Shown here: positions 36,417 to 45,267 of the stretch, piece after piece
Numbering within the stretch: the stretch's first letter is position 1
How the letters are laid out: each line of letters opens with the position of its first letter
Assembly: GCF_900101995.1 (NCBI RefSeq)
Contig: NZ_FNAS01000001.1
Coordinates: 62,001 to 126,000 of the forward strand
Direction: 5' to 3'
Origin: Riemerella columbipharyngis
GTDB lineage: Bacteria; Bacteroidota; Bacteroidia; Flavobacteriales; Weeksellaceae
DNA length: 64,000 bases
Position numbers and translations under genes: made by a program
Notes under the pieces: generated by a model
Database searches by the model: none
What the model was told of the DNA's origin: nothing
What the model saw: only the letters and a program-made list of their open reading frames with translations

Positions 36417-37322
36417 TTATTTCCATTTATCCCATTTAGAATCATTATCACGAGGGGAAAATGTACTCATCAGAGATTTCAGAGCCGCTATATCTATCGA
36501 TGCTGAATGAACGGAATTAAAAAGATTGAAAATTTCTTCTTTTTTAGTGTCAATGAATAGATTAAATGGATAATTCATCTGAAAATCATCTGCATATGTT
36601 TTTAGTTTGAGTAACGCATCGGCTGTATTTAGGGCAGCAGAGTTTTGGTTAGATGCCATATTATCCAGCCCTAAACGGTGGTAAGAATAATACACATTTC
36701 GGAAACTATCCATATCCTGCCGTAGCAGACGGTTTACCAGTGCTCCTCTTGTACGCTGTCCTTCCATTTCGCTCCAGCCTTTGAATCCTTTATTTTGCGA
36801 ATTTTGAGCAATTTGTTTAGCGGTTTCAAACCACTTTTGTCCTCCTTTGTTTTTAAAAGAATCTGCATCGTAGCCTAAAACCAGATAAACATAAAAACTA
36901 ATGACATCTATCAGATTTTTTCCCGAAAATTGTCTGTTGTTAAATATCAAGTTTTCGTTTTCATCGTACTTAAATGAAAAATTATTGTCGTTGATATTGA
37001 TGAGAGGGGTTTCATATTGGCTATTGTAAATAGGGCGTACAGCCTGCACGACAATACTTCCATTGAATACATTGCTGCTTGGTTTTTCGGATATTACAAT
37101 GGCAAAATTACATTTTATTTTTTCAAAGTTTTGTAGGCGTTGCCCTGTCCAGCTCGTATTATTGATAAAATCTCTAAGGCTTTTCTGTAGGATTTTGAAT
37201 ACCATATCGTTGCTGCCTGCTACCTGAGAATGGTTGATTTGGACTTCTGCTTGAAGCTCTTGTGCGTGGGGCATTATTCCCCAGATAAGCACTAAAAATA
37301 CAAAAAGTTTTTTCATTTTCAA
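36417..37322 (-). CDS. DUF4835 (PorD-like) protein
   Basis: A 301-residue secreted protein (signal peptide ending GIMPHAQ). The DUF4835 pattern is visible: QELQAEVQINHSQVAGSND, LRDFINNTSWTGQRLQ, IDVISFYVYLVLGYDADSF and RGALVNRLLRQDMDSFRNVY. Members are periplasmic or outer-membrane-associated and have been named PorD, a type IX secretion component, in annotations of related flavobacteria; I hold that link as moderately sure. It is consistent with the T9SS cargo genes in this window. The gene is monocistronic, with a TACTTTTG -7-like element upstream on the minus strand (37338-37345). Confidence 0.82.
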   Translation of the reverse strand: MKMKKLFVFLVLIWGIMPHAQELQAEVQINHSQVAGSNDMVFKILQKSLRDFINNTSWTGQRLQNFEKIKCNFAIVISEKPSSNVFNGSIVVQAVRPIYNSQYETPLININDNNFSFKYDENENLIFNNRQFSGKNLIDVISFYVYLVLGYDADSFKNKGGQKWFETAKQIAQNSQNKGFKGWSEMEGQRTRGALVNRLLRQDMDSFRNVYYSYHRLGLDNMASNQNSAALNTADALLKLKTYADDFQMNYPFNLFIDTKKEEIFNLFNSVHSASIDIAALKSLMSTFSPRDNDSKWDKWK

Positions 37323-37503
37323 TTTTTATGATGACTACAAAAGTATAAAATATTTGGTATTCAGTCTAAAATGTTTTTGCATCCCCAAAAAGACTTTTGA
37401 AAAAAAATCTAAATGTTTTAAAGTATACCTATAATGTGTTGATTTTCAATGATTAAATTTTGTTTATTTTTTTATTTATAAATTTGTACAAAATTAAAAT
37501 ATT

Positions 37504-37977
37504 ATGATCAACAAAATTAGTTCGCTTAAAGTAGTTCTCATATGTTTAGTTCTAAGCTTTTTATCCTTGAATTTACATGCCCAAAGCCATAGTTATATTG
37601 ATAAAAATAAGGATATGGCTAATGAATTGTCTATTAAATATGGGATACCTAGTTCTGTGATATTGGCAGTTGCTTTTGTAGAATCTGGTGCTGGGACGAG
37701 TAAAAATGCTAAAATTCTAAAAAATCATTTTGGTATAGTAGGAAAAAATACGGTAAATAGATCCAGATATAGAAGTTTCAAATCTGTGAGAGCTAGTTAT
37801 GAAGCCTTTTGTAAACTTCTTTCAAGGAAAAAATATTATGCAAGACTGAAAGGCAAAAAGAACTTTTCGGAATGGGTACATGCCATCGCCGAAGCCGGCT
37901 ATACCACGGTACCTAAAGAATGGATAAGAAGAGTTACTTTTGTAAATAAAAAGTTCAACCTAAGTCGATTAGATTAA
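37504..37977 (+). CDS. Secreted glucosaminidase-domain protein
   Basis: A 157-residue protein with a signal peptide (VLSFLSLNLHAQS) and one glucosaminidase domain of the FlgJ/N-acetylglucosaminidase type: NELSIKYGIPSSVILAVAFV followed by ESGAGTSKNAKILKNHFGI with the catalytic Glu, YRSFKSVRASYEAFCKLLSR and WVHAIAEAGYTTVPKEW. It would cut peptidoglycan glycan strands in the periplasm. It is short, with no LysM or SH3 binding domain. A TAAATTTG -7-like element lies at 37479-37486, 18 bases before the ATG. Confidence 0.9.
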   Translation: MINKISSLKVVLICLVLSFLSLNLHAQSHSYIDKNKDMANELSIKYGIPSSVILAVAFVESGAGTSKNAKILKNHFGIVGKNTVNRSRYRSFKSVRASYEAFCKLLSRKKYYARLKGKKNFSEWVHAIAEAGYTTVPKEWIRRVTFVNKKFNLSRLD

Positions 37978-37999
37978 AGGTAATGTTGTGATAGAAAAG

Positions 38000-38033
38000 A
38001 ACAGCCACTCTTGAAATTATCAAAGTGGCTGTT
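38000..38033 (+). terminator. Intrinsic terminator after the glucosaminidase gene
   Basis: AACAGCCACT pairs with AGTGGCTGTT, followed by TTGTGTT. It can also serve the convergent fbaB gene. Confidence 0.75.
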
Positions 38034-38061
38034 TTGTGTTAAAAAAAAGCATATAAAGAGA

Positions 38062-39120
38062 TTAAGCTATTGTAATGCTGTCGTCTAAATAAACATCTTG
38101 GATAGCATTGAGCAATTCTACGCCTACTTTCATATCTTTTTGGAAGGCTTTACGCCCAGAGATAAGTCCCATACCACCGGCACGCTTGTTGATTACTGCT
38201 GTTCTCACAGCGTCGGCTAAGTCTGTGGCACCTTTGGATTCTCCTCCGGAATTGATTAAGCCTGCTCTTCCCATATAGCAGTTGGCTACTTGGTAACGAG
38301 CCAAGTCGATCGGATTGTCGGTTGTAAGTTTTTCGTAAACCAATTTGTTGGTTTTTCCTACTTTCACAGCATTGTATCCACCGTTGTTAGTAGGTAGTTT
38401 TTGTTTAATGATGTCTGCTTGGATGGTTACCCCCAGATGGTTTGCTTGTCCTGTCAAATCAGATGAAGCGTGGTAATCTACACCATCTACCTTGAAAGCA
38501 CTATTTCTAAGATAGCACCAAAGGATAGTAGCCATACCCAGTGAATGTGCATATTCAAAAGCTTTAGCCACTTCTACTATCTGTTTGTTGCTCTCAGGGG
38601 AACCGAAATAAATTGTAGCTCCTACCGCTACAGCTCCCATTTCCCAAGCTTCTTTTATGGTTCCAAACATAATTTGGTCATAAGATTCAGGATAAGATAG
38701 TAATTCATTATGATTGATTTTGACTACAAAAGGAATTTTATGGGCATACTTACGAGCTACTGCTCCGAGTACTCCAAAAGTAGAAGCTACCGCATTACAC
38801 CCTCCTTCTATCGCTAATTTTACGATGTTTTCAGGGTCAAAATAAATAGGATTTGGTGCAAAAGAAGCACCTCCGCTATGCTCAATTCCTTGGTCTACCG
38901 GTAATATGGATACATATCCTGTATTTCCCAGTCTTCCGTGCCCTAATATCTGCTGGAGGCTTCTAAGAACTTGAGGATTGCGATTAGACAATGCCCATAC
39001 CTCATCCACATGATTAGGAGACGGTGCGTGTATCATTGACTTGTCAATAGTTGAACACTTGTGGTTCAAAAGCATCTCTGCATCAGAACCTAATAACTCG
39101 ATAATTTTGCTGTCAGCCAT
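38062..39120 (-). CDS. fbaB: Class I fructose-bisphosphate aldolase (FbaB type)
   Basis: Splits fructose-1,6-bisphosphate in glycolysis via a lysine Schiff base. The 352 residues match the archaeal/DhnA-type class I family: [20 protein letters not shown], the [20 protein letters not shown] strand, [13 protein letters not shown], and [18 protein letters not shown] with the likely Schiff-base lysine. The C-terminus has [20 protein letters not shown] (phosphate-binding loop). A strong promoter of TTG-N20-TATATTTG type lies upstream. Its size and motifs leave little doubt. Confidence 0.95.
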   Translation of the reverse strand: MADSKIIELLGSDAEMLLNHKCSTIDKSMIHAPSPNHVDEVWALSNRNPQVLRSLQQILGHGRLGNTGYVSILPVDQGIEHSGGASFAPNPIYFDPENIVKLAIEGGCNAVASTFGVLGAVARKYAHKIPFVVKINHNELLSYPESYDQIMFGTIKEAWEMGAVAVGATIYFGSPESNKQIVEVAKAFEYAHSLGMATILWCYLRNSAFKVDGVDYHASSDLTGQANHLGVTIQADIIKQKLPTNNGGYNAVKVGKTNKLVYEKLTTDNPIDLARYQVANCYMGRAGLINSGGESKGATDLADAVRTAVINKRAGGMGLISGRKAFQKDMKVGVELLNAIQDVYLDDSITIA

Positions 39121-39159
39121 AATTATTTAATTTATTTGTTAATTCTTTTGTATGTTGTA

Positions 39160-39190
39160 CAAATATAATCATTATCATCAGAATGAGCAA
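39160..39190 (-). promoter_or_regulatory. Promoter of fbaB
   Basis: On the minus strand TTG (39190-39188) and TATATTTG (39167-39160) are 20 bases apart, matching the Bacteroidota consensus. It lies 40 bases upstream of the start. Confidence 0.75.
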
Positions 39191-39441
39191 AATATTATAA
39201 ATACTTTATTCTAAGAGTATTTAGAGAGGGATGCGTGGCAAAAACAGAATTTTATTTCTCCCAAATATACGGTCTAAATACAAAAATCGAATATGAAATC
39301 CTATTTTTTCCGTTTCTACAAAGTTGAAAATAGATTTTAGCTATACAAGTTTTTTCTTGGGTATGTTTTGAAGATAAGTGTGGGATATTTATTGTATAAG
39401 ACTATTGGTTTTTGTAATTTTACGAGGTTAAAAGTAGGCTT

Positions 39442-40533
39442 ATGTTTAGACCTAAAAAATGTTTTTCAAAAGTGTTTTTATATTTGCTTGGAATGGGATT
39501 TTTCCTGTTTTTTAATTCGTTTAATGCCCGTAGCAGAGATGCCAAAACGGTGGTAATAGGTGTGAAAGTGGCTCCTCCTTTTGTTGAAAAAAAAGGAAGT
39601 AATTTTTCGGGGCTTAGCATCGACTCTTGGGAGCTGGTAAATAAGTCATTGGATTGGAATTACAAATTTAAAGAATATAAAGATGTTAATTCCTTGTTAT
39701 CAGCAGTGAGACGAGGAGAAGTGGATTTTAGTATCAATCCTATTACTGTAACGGAAAATAGAGCAAGGCATTTTAGTTTTACCCAGCCATATTTTATTTC
39801 AAATACGGTGATGGCAAGAAAGAAGGGGTTTATCGTTGTTACTATACTGAAAAATCTGATGACTTGGAGTTTTATTTCGGCTGTAGGAGCATTGGCTACT
39901 ATTATTTTTATTTTCGGTTTTCTTATTTGGATTTTTGAACGCAAAAAAAATAAAGAACAGTTTGGAGTGGGCAGATGGAATGGGATAGGAGAAGGCTTCT
40001 GGTGGAGTGCTGTAACGATGACTACCGTAGGCTATGGAGATAAAACACCCAAAACAACTATGGGAAGGCTTATAGGTATTGTTTGGATGTTTATAGCGGT
40101 GATCAGTATTTCGAGTTTAACGGCAGGGATTGCCTCCGCACTTACTGTTCAAAACCTTAATGAGGGTATTTCCTCTATAGACGATCTCAGCCGTTTTAAG
40201 GTGGAGACAGTCAAAAATTCAAGTACAGGAGAGTTTTTAGATTATTATCATATACATTATAAGGCTGTAAACTCTTTAGCACAAGGTGTCAATGATATTG
40301 ATAAAGACAGGGAACAAATTTTTGTGTATGATGAGCCTCTCCTTTACTATCAAATTGATAGTTTGGACAAAAGAGACGACATAGAGATTCTTCCGCATAT
40401 TCTTAGAAAAGATTATTTCAGTTATTGTTTCCCTAAAAATTCAAAACTAAGAAATGAGGTTAATCCGGTTCTTGTCAGTACTCTGAAAGATTTGCGTTGG
40501 CTTAAACTGATAAAAGATTATCAAGCAAAGTAA
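39442..40533 (+). CDS. Glutamate-receptor-like potassium channel
   Basis: A 363-residue protein built like the prokaryotic ionotropic receptor GluR0. A signal peptide (residues about 1-29, ending near SFNARS) is followed by ligand-binding lobe 1 (VVIGVKVAPPFVEKKG to FTQPYFISNTVMARKKG). A pore module comes next: membrane helix about 139-165, pore loop with selectivity filter TVGYGD near 194, second helix about 206-232 (LIGIVWMFIAVISISSLTAG). Lobe 2 (FKVETVKNSSTGEFL to the end) completes a binding protein split by the channel. The filter is the canonical K+ type. It probably opens when a periplasmic amino acid binds. It is 36 bases upstream of pcm. Confidence 0.93.
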   Translation: MFRPKKCFSKVFLYLLGMGFFLFFNSFNARSRDAKTVVIGVKVAPPFVEKKGSNFSGLSIDSWELVNKSLDWNYKFKEYKDVNSLLSAVRRGEVDFSINPITVTENRARHFSFTQPYFISNTVMARKKGFIVVTILKNLMTWSFISAVGALATIIFIFGFLIWIFERKKNKEQFGVGRWNGIGEGFWWSAVTMTTVGYGDKTPKTTMGRLIGIVWMFIAVISISSLTAGIASALTVQNLNEGISSIDDLSRFKVETVKNSSTGEFLDYYHIHYKAVNSLAQGVNDIDKDREQIFVYDEPLLYYQIDSLDKRDDIEILPHILRKDYFSYCFPKNSKLRNEVNPVLVSTLKDLRWLKLIKDYQAK

Positions 40534-40569
40534 ATTCTCTATAAAGATTATTCTTCTTATTTTTGTGCA

Positions 40570-41220
40570 ATGCAGGATTCTTTTTTACATAAAGGCAAGA
40601 GGAGGATATTGGTCAAATACCTCAAAGAAAAAATAGGAATAAAAGATGAACGGGTTTTGGCTGCTATAGATACCGTACCGAGACATTTTTTTATGGAAAG
40701 TGTATTTTTGGATTACGCTTATGAAGACAGAGCGTTTCCCATTGCAGCAGGACAAACAATATCTCACCCCTCTACTGTGGCAGAGCAGACGGAGCTTCTG
40801 GAGATAGAACGAAGCGACAAGATACTTGAGATAGGTACCGGAAGCGGCTATCAGACGGCCGTACTTATTGCTATGGGGGCGTTGGTCTATACAATAGAAA
40901 GACAGAAAGGATTGTATGATTTTTCTAAACAAATGTTTAAGAAAATGAATATTAGCCCTATTCATCAGGCTTTTGGAGATGGATTTGAGGGACTTCCTTT
41001 CTTTGCTCCTTTTGATAAAATCATAGTAACCTGTGGAGCAGGGGAACTTCCTATGGCACTTTTACGACAGCTTAGAGTAGGTGGTAAAATGGTAATTCCC
41101 TTAGGAGTAGAGGAAGAACAGGTGCTTTATAGGTTTACTAAAATTTCGCCTACAGAATTTGAAAAAGAGCAATTTGGTTTGTATAAATTTGTACCGATGC
41201 TCGGTAATATAAACAAGTAG
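40570..41220 (+). CDS. pcm: Protein-L-isoaspartate O-methyltransferase
   Basis: Repairs isoaspartyl residues in aged proteins using S-adenosylmethionine. The 216 residues show VPRHFFMESVFLDYAYEDRA, PIAAGQTISHPSTVAEQTEL, the SAM loop ILEIGTGSGYQTAVL (about residue 86), and FDKIIVTCGAGELPMALLRQ. It starts 36 bases after the channel gene and probably shares its transcript. A weak hairpin (TATCCT...AGGATA, 41237-41255) follows. Confidence 0.93.
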   Translation: MQDSFLHKGKRRILVKYLKEKIGIKDERVLAAIDTVPRHFFMESVFLDYAYEDRAFPIAAGQTISHPSTVAEQTELLEIERSDKILEIGTGSGYQTAVLIAMGALVYTIERQKGLYDFSKQMFKKMNISPIHQAFGDGFEGLPFFAPFDKIIVTCGAGELPMALLRQLRVGGKMVIPLGVEEEQVLYRFTKISPTEFEKEQFGLYKFVPMLGNINK

Positions 41221-42070
41221 ATTTTTTATAAAAAAATATCCTGCTTTTTAGGATACGGCACATTCAAATAGATAAAAGAGGCCTTTCGAAGTTCTAAAAT
41301 TTAAGTTTTTCCTTGGTCTTCAGTTGGTTTTATGTTAAACTTCTTTGATATATTCATTATCAATAGTACTAAATTCTGATGATTTCGAAATGTATTGTTT
41401 GACTCATTTATTGCTATATTCATTCAATTCCCTTTCCCATAAATTATACGGATGTACAAAATAAAATTTAGCCTGCAATTTTTTTTGCAACCTTTTGATG
41501 ATGGGTAAACTCAACACTATTATCACTGGTAATGGACTTTACCGAGTCTTTATAGGGCAGCAGTATATCTATCACGGTTTGTGTCCGTATTTACGCATTT
41601 TTACCTTAAAAAAATCCTTTTAATAGAAATAAATCTTTTTATCTCATATATCGCTTTTATATTTGAACTTAGGAATCTCTTTTAGTGACAATAAAATTAT
41701 ATTTGTAAATGTCTCAAAGCTATAGAGTGTTTTTGTTGATATTATCTTCACTTAAAACAAATTTATTGTTTATGTGTATTTATTACTGTAATATTTTATT
41801 GGCTAATTTACTATACATGGCATAACAATATTGACAATTGATTTGCTACTCAGCTCTGCTTTCTCATTATCGTTAAAACCTTTCAAAATCCTAAGTTAAA
41901 AAACATTGGACGACACAATATCTATTTTTTGTTGATAAGAATAATTATTCTCTCTTCAAATTATCTCAAGGAATGTTTCCATATCGTTTTTTTTTACTAT
42001 CTTTGGGCAAATTAAAAGTAAATATCAATAATCATAAACAAACCTCATCTAATTAAACTAATAAGACAAT
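41221..42070. other. 850-base intergenic region with IS30 remnant
   Basis: The left part holds a weak hairpin (41237-41255) and a decayed IS30-family transposase on the minus strand (about 41265-41625). The right part (about 41640-42070) is AT-rich with no open frame I can support. A TATCTTTG -7-like element on the plus strand (41998-42005) lies 66 bases before the CoA-transferase gene, without a convincing -33 TTG. Confidence 0.6.
41265..41625 (-). pseudogene. IS30-family transposase remnant, left copy
   Basis: Translated from the minus strand, the decayed frame gives TQTVIDILLPYKDSVKSITS, then DNSVEFTHHQKVAKKI, and after a frameshift FYFVHPYNLWERELNEYSNK. This is the DDE integrase core and C-terminus of IS30 transposases (usual form ...SITSDNGxEF...FAHPYxxWERGxNExxNGL...). 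Stops and shifts occur throughout, and the N-terminal half is absent. It is the reverse complement of the fragment near 43575-43850 over about 230 bases, so the two copies form an inverted pair around the CoA-transferase gene. Confidence 0.78.
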
Positions 42071-43351
42071 ATGCACAGATATGTTTCAGCCGAAGAGGCC
42101 ATCTCAGTAATAAAAAGTGGAGATAAGATTTTCCTGCATGGAAGTGCTTGTACTCCGAATTTTTTGGTAGATGAACTTGCCAGACAAGCAAACCGATTAA
42201 AAAATGTAGAATTAGTATCCATTACCGTACAAGGTAATGTAGAATGTGCCAAACCACAGTACGCAGACAGCTTCCACATTAACTCTCTTTTTGTATCTAC
42301 TCCGGTAAGAAATGCAGTAAATGGAGGAAACGGAGATTATGTCCCTATTTTTCTCAGTGAAATACCGCGATTGTTCAAAAGCAAAATACTTCCGCTGGAT
42401 GTAGCTATCGTTACGGTGTCTCCTCCCGACAAACACGGATACTGCACTCTGGGAACCTCCATAGATGTAGCTCGAAGTGCGGTAGATTCTGCCAAAATCA
42501 TCATTGCCCAGGTCAATCCTAAAATGCCGAAAACACACGGTGACGGCTTAATCCATGTAAACCGCATTGCAAAAATGGTGTGGCACGAAGAAGAATTATT
42601 GACCATAGACTACGCCTCTAAAGTAACCGACATTGAAAGACAAATCGGGAAAAACATTGCAGAGCTTATTGACGACCGCTCTACCCTGCAAATGGGAATC
42701 GGAACAATCCCCGATGCAGTACTCCAATGCCTTAAAAACCATAAAGACCTCGGTATCCATACAGAAATGCTCTCCGATGGTGCAGTGGAACTTATTAAAA
42801 ACGACATTATTACCAATAAATATAAAGGAACTCATAATAACCGAACCGTTACCAGCTTCTGTTTCGGAACTAAAAAACTCTATGATTTCGTAGATAACAA
42901 TCCTTCCATAGAATTTATGGATGTGGAATACGTTAATTTCCCTATCAATATTATGAAAAACCATAAATTAACGGCTATCAACTCTGCAATAGAAATTGAT
43001 TTTACAGGGCAGGTTTGTGCAGATTCCATTGGAACTTATCAATACAGCGGGATAGGCGGACAAATGGATTTTATGAGAGGTGCCGCATTGAGCGAAGGCG
43101 GAAAACCTATTATCGCCATCTCTGCGAGAACTAAGAAAGGAGTTTCTAGAATTGTACCTTGCTTGAAAGAAGGTGCGGGCGTGGTTACCACAAGAGGACA
43201 TATCCACTATGTTGTAACAGAATATGGTACAGCTTACCTTTATGGGAAAAGCTTTAAACAGAGAACAAAAGCACTTATAAATATCGCTCATCCCGATGAT
43301 AGAGAACAATTGGAAAGAGCAGCCTTCGAAAGATTCGGTTCACTATTGTAA
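42071..43351 (+). CDS. Acetyl-CoA hydrolase/CoA-transferase family protein
   Basis: A 426-residue class I CoA-transferase of the 4-hydroxybutyrate/acetate (AbfT/Cat) type. It moves CoA between acyl-CoA and a carboxylic acid through a glutamyl-CoA intermediate. The catalytic Glu is in LGIHTEMLSDGAVELIKN (about residue 232). Other motifs are KSGDKIFLHGSACTPNFLVD (N-terminal), VSPPDKHGYCTLGTSIDVAR and TLQMGIGTIPDAVLQCLKNH, with YSGIGGQMDFMRGAALSEGG and TEYGTAYLYGKSFKQRTKAL near the C-terminus. The gene is isolated and lies between inverted IS30 remnants, but codon use and family resemble ordinary flavobacterial genes. Exact substrate unknown; acetate or succinate transfer is likely. Confidence 0.92.
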   Translation: MHRYVSAEEAISVIKSGDKIFLHGSACTPNFLVDELARQANRLKNVELVSITVQGNVECAKPQYADSFHINSLFVSTPVRNAVNGGNGDYVPIFLSEIPRLFKSKILPLDVAIVTVSPPDKHGYCTLGTSIDVARSAVDSAKIIIAQVNPKMPKTHGDGLIHVNRIAKMVWHEEELLTIDYASKVTDIERQIGKNIAELIDDRSTLQMGIGTIPDAVLQCLKNHKDLGIHTEMLSDGAVELIKNDIITNKYKGTHNNRTVTSFCFGTKKLYDFVDNNPSIEFMDVEYVNFPINIMKNHKLTAINSAIEIDFTGQVCADSIGTYQYSGIGGQMDFMRGAALSEGGKPIIAISARTKKGVSRIVPCLKEGAGVVTTRGHIHYVVTEYGTAYLYGKSFKQRTKALINIAHPDDREQLERAAFERFGSLL

Positions 43352-43455
43352 AATATACTTTAATTAATTTAAAAGAAAGTTCCTAAGTTCAAATATAAAA
43401 AGCAACAAATGGGATAGGATTTTTATTTCTATTAAGGAGGATTCTCTTAAAAAAA

Positions 43456-43487
43456 AGAAGAGAAAAACAAAAAAGTTTTTCTCTTCT
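43456..43487. terminator. Terminator after the CoA-transferase gene
   Basis: AGAAGAGAAAAAC and GTTTTTCTCTTCT form a perfect 13-base stem with an A-rich loop; A-run upstream. Confidence 0.75.
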
Positions 43488-43574
43488 GAATCCTGAAGTC
43501 TTTGTTTTCCAAACAAAAATAAAATGAGTCCGTTAACTTTAGTACAAAGTAGGCATTAAATGCTTATTTGGAAG

Positions 43575-43850
43575 CTGAGTTTGCCTATCGTCAAAAGATT
43601 ACAAAAAAAAGTTGCAGGCTAAATTTTATTTTATACATCCGTATAATTTATGGGAAAGGGAATTGAATGAATACAGCAATAAATGAGTCAGACAAAACAT
43701 TCCGAAATCATCAGAATTTAGTACTATTGATAATGAATATATCAAATAAGTTCAATATAAAATAACTGAAGACCAAGGAAAAAACTTAAATTTTAGAATT
43801 CCGAAAGACCTCTTTTATCAATATGTTGCATTGGTTGGTCGGATGTACCC
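43575..43850 (+). pseudogene. IS30-family transposase remnant, right copy
   Basis: The plus-strand frame gives EFAYRQKITKK, then after a shift FYFIHPYNLWERELNEYSNK, a stop, VRQNIPKSSEFSTIDNEYIK, a second stop, VQYKITEDQGKNLNFRIPKD and LFYQYVAL. This is the C-terminal half of an IS30-family transposase with at least two stops and one shift. It matches the left remnant in inverted orientation. The sequence upstream of about 43575 no longer aligns, so the front is lost. The fragment ends directly against the stop of the isochorismate synthase gene. Confidence 0.78.
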
Positions 43851-43851
43851 T

Positions 43852-44829
43852 TTACAGCCATTTTAAACTATCGGTAATGACTTCGGATTTGAGTTCCGTT
43901 TCTTGCCATTCTTTTTCGGGAATGCTTTGGGCAGTGATGCCTCCGCCTACATATAGAGAAATGGAGTTCTCAAAAATTTCGGCACAACGAAGATTTACAA
44001 AATAAAAAAAATTATCCTCTGATTTTACCCGAATATATCCCGAGTATAAAGCCCTATCGAATAGTTCAAATTTTTTGATATTCTCTCTGCAAAATTCTTT
44101 TGGATATCCGCATACTGCTGGGGTAGGGTGTAGGGCATAGATGATTTTCTCTACATTCTCGGCTTTGGTATTGATTTCAAAGTCATTGCGGAGGTGCTGT
44201 ATATTTCCGCTTTCTACGGTGTAAGTATCGGATACTCCGACTCTGCTGCTGAATTCCGAAAGAATATTTTTGATGTATTCCGTAACCGGTTTTTGCTCCT
44301 CTATTTCTTTATCCGTCCATTCTTCTCCGATGGACAGAGTCCCTGCAAGACTCATTGTAGAAAATGTTTCCGTGATGGTGTTGTATTTTCCTAACAGTTC
44401 CGGTGTCGCCCCTATCCAGCATTTCCCATTTTGAATCAGAAGATACACAAAGGCAGACGGATACTTTTCGCAAAGCTGTATAAAAGTATTTTTCAAATCT
44501 AAATATTTATCTTGGAAAGAAATTGTTTTCTTTCGGGCATAAACCATTTTTTTCAAGTTGTTTTCTTTTACGAAATCGATAATTTTTTGTACCGTATCTT
44601 CGTAATCTTTTCTGGAAATATTTTCATCAGAATCTTTATTGGCTTCAAGGGATTGGGAAGTTAGATTAAGCTCCGAAAGACGGTGCTTGGGCACTTCTAC
44701 CGCTTCCCCTGAAAAGTCGAAACATTTCGCACCATCGAAATCAAAAAAATCTACAGTATTATATCCTTGGTTGTGTTCTATTTTATAGACTTCTGTATTG
44801 TTGGGTAATCTGAAAAGTGTGTAATTCAT
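43852..44829 (-). CDS. menF: Isochorismate synthase
   Basis: Converts chorismate to isochorismate, the first step of menaquinone synthesis (or siderophore synthesis for EntC). The 325 residues are shorter than MenF/EntC because the N-terminal part is compact. The core motifs are intact: LKKMVYARKKTISF, WIGATPELLGKYNT, TMSLAGTLSIGEEW, EIEEQKPVTEYIKNIL, LHPTPAVCGYPKEFCRENIK and SGYIRVKSEDNFFYFVNLRC with AEIF. The start overlaps the stop of the upstream thioesterase gene (TAATG), so the two are coupled. The partner and the menE gene at 60268 favour a menaquinone role; no siderophore genes are visible here. Confidence 0.9.
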   Translation of the reverse strand: MNYTLFRLPNNTEVYKIEHNQGYNTVDFFDFDGAKCFDFSGEAVEVPKHRLSELNLTSQSLEANKDSDENISRKDYEDTVQKIIDFVKENNLKKMVYARKKTISFQDKYLDLKNTFIQLCEKYPSAFVYLLIQNGKCWIGATPELLGKYNTITETFSTMSLAGTLSIGEEWTDKEIEEQKPVTEYIKNILSEFSSRVGVSDTYTVESGNIQHLRNDFEINTKAENVEKIIYALHPTPAVCGYPKEFCRENIKKFELFDRALYSGYIRVKSEDNFFYFVNLRCAEIFENSISLYVGGGITAQSIPEKEWQETELKSEVITDSLKWL

Positions 44830-45251
44830 TATTTTTTGATAATGTTATTAGTCATTGTGGTGTGGTTGATGAGCTGATCGTTCTCGTCACGGATTTCTAT
44901 AGTGGAGACATGTACGGTTCTCCCTTTTCGGAGGAATTGTGCCACACCGGTTACCATTCCGTTTCTTTTGCTTCTTAGGTGGTTGGAGGTGATATTCGTC
45001 CCTACTGCATAGTATTTTTTTTGGTCTATGCTTACATTGGAGAGGCACGAACCTAAGGTTTCGGCTAAGACACAACTCGCACCACCGTGCATAATACCAA
45101 AAGGCTGGTGTACTCCTTTGTTTACGGGCATAGTTGCAGTAAGGGAATCTTCGGTAACATCAGTGAAAATGATGCCTAAGTTTTTCGCTAAATGTTCTTC
45201 GCTCCAATTATTTAGGAAATGGAGGATTTCTTCTTTTCGATCTTCGTTCAT
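44829..45251 (-). CDS. Hotdog-fold thioesterase, probable DHNA-CoA hydrolase
   Basis: A 140-residue PaaI-type hotdog thioesterase: MPVNKGVHQPFGIMHGGASC with the acid site VLAETLGSCLSN, then TNITSNHLRSKRNGMVTGVA. It is soluble. Coupling with isochorismate synthase suggests it cleaves 1,4-dihydroxy-2-naphthoyl-CoA in menaquinone synthesis (MenI role), because this reaction needs a hotdog hydrolase and the neighbour is an early pathway enzyme. That assignment is inference; the family call is firm. It follows the acyltransferase gene by 16 bases. Confidence 0.87.
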   Translation of the reverse strand: MNEDRKEEILHFLNNWSEEHLAKNLGIIFTDVTEDSLTATMPVNKGVHQPFGIMHGGASCVLAETLGSCLSNVSIDQKKYYAVGTNITSNHLRSKRNGMVTGVAQFLRKGRTVHVSTIEIRDENDQLINHTTMTNNIIKK

Positions 45252-45267
45252 TACTTATGCGTTTTAC

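Larger units (their letters stand above)
43352..43851. other. 500-base intergenic region with terminator and IS30 remnant
   Basis: It holds a terminator for the CoA-transferase gene (43456-43487), a stretch of about 90 bases without identifiable content, and the right IS30 remnant (about 43575-43850), which runs up to the 3' end of the convergent isochorismate synthase gene. Confidence 0.6.

Noticed and set aside
41640-42060. Possible further transposase remnant right of the left IS30 piece
   Set aside because: Translation in all frames gave no IS30-like residues that I could align.
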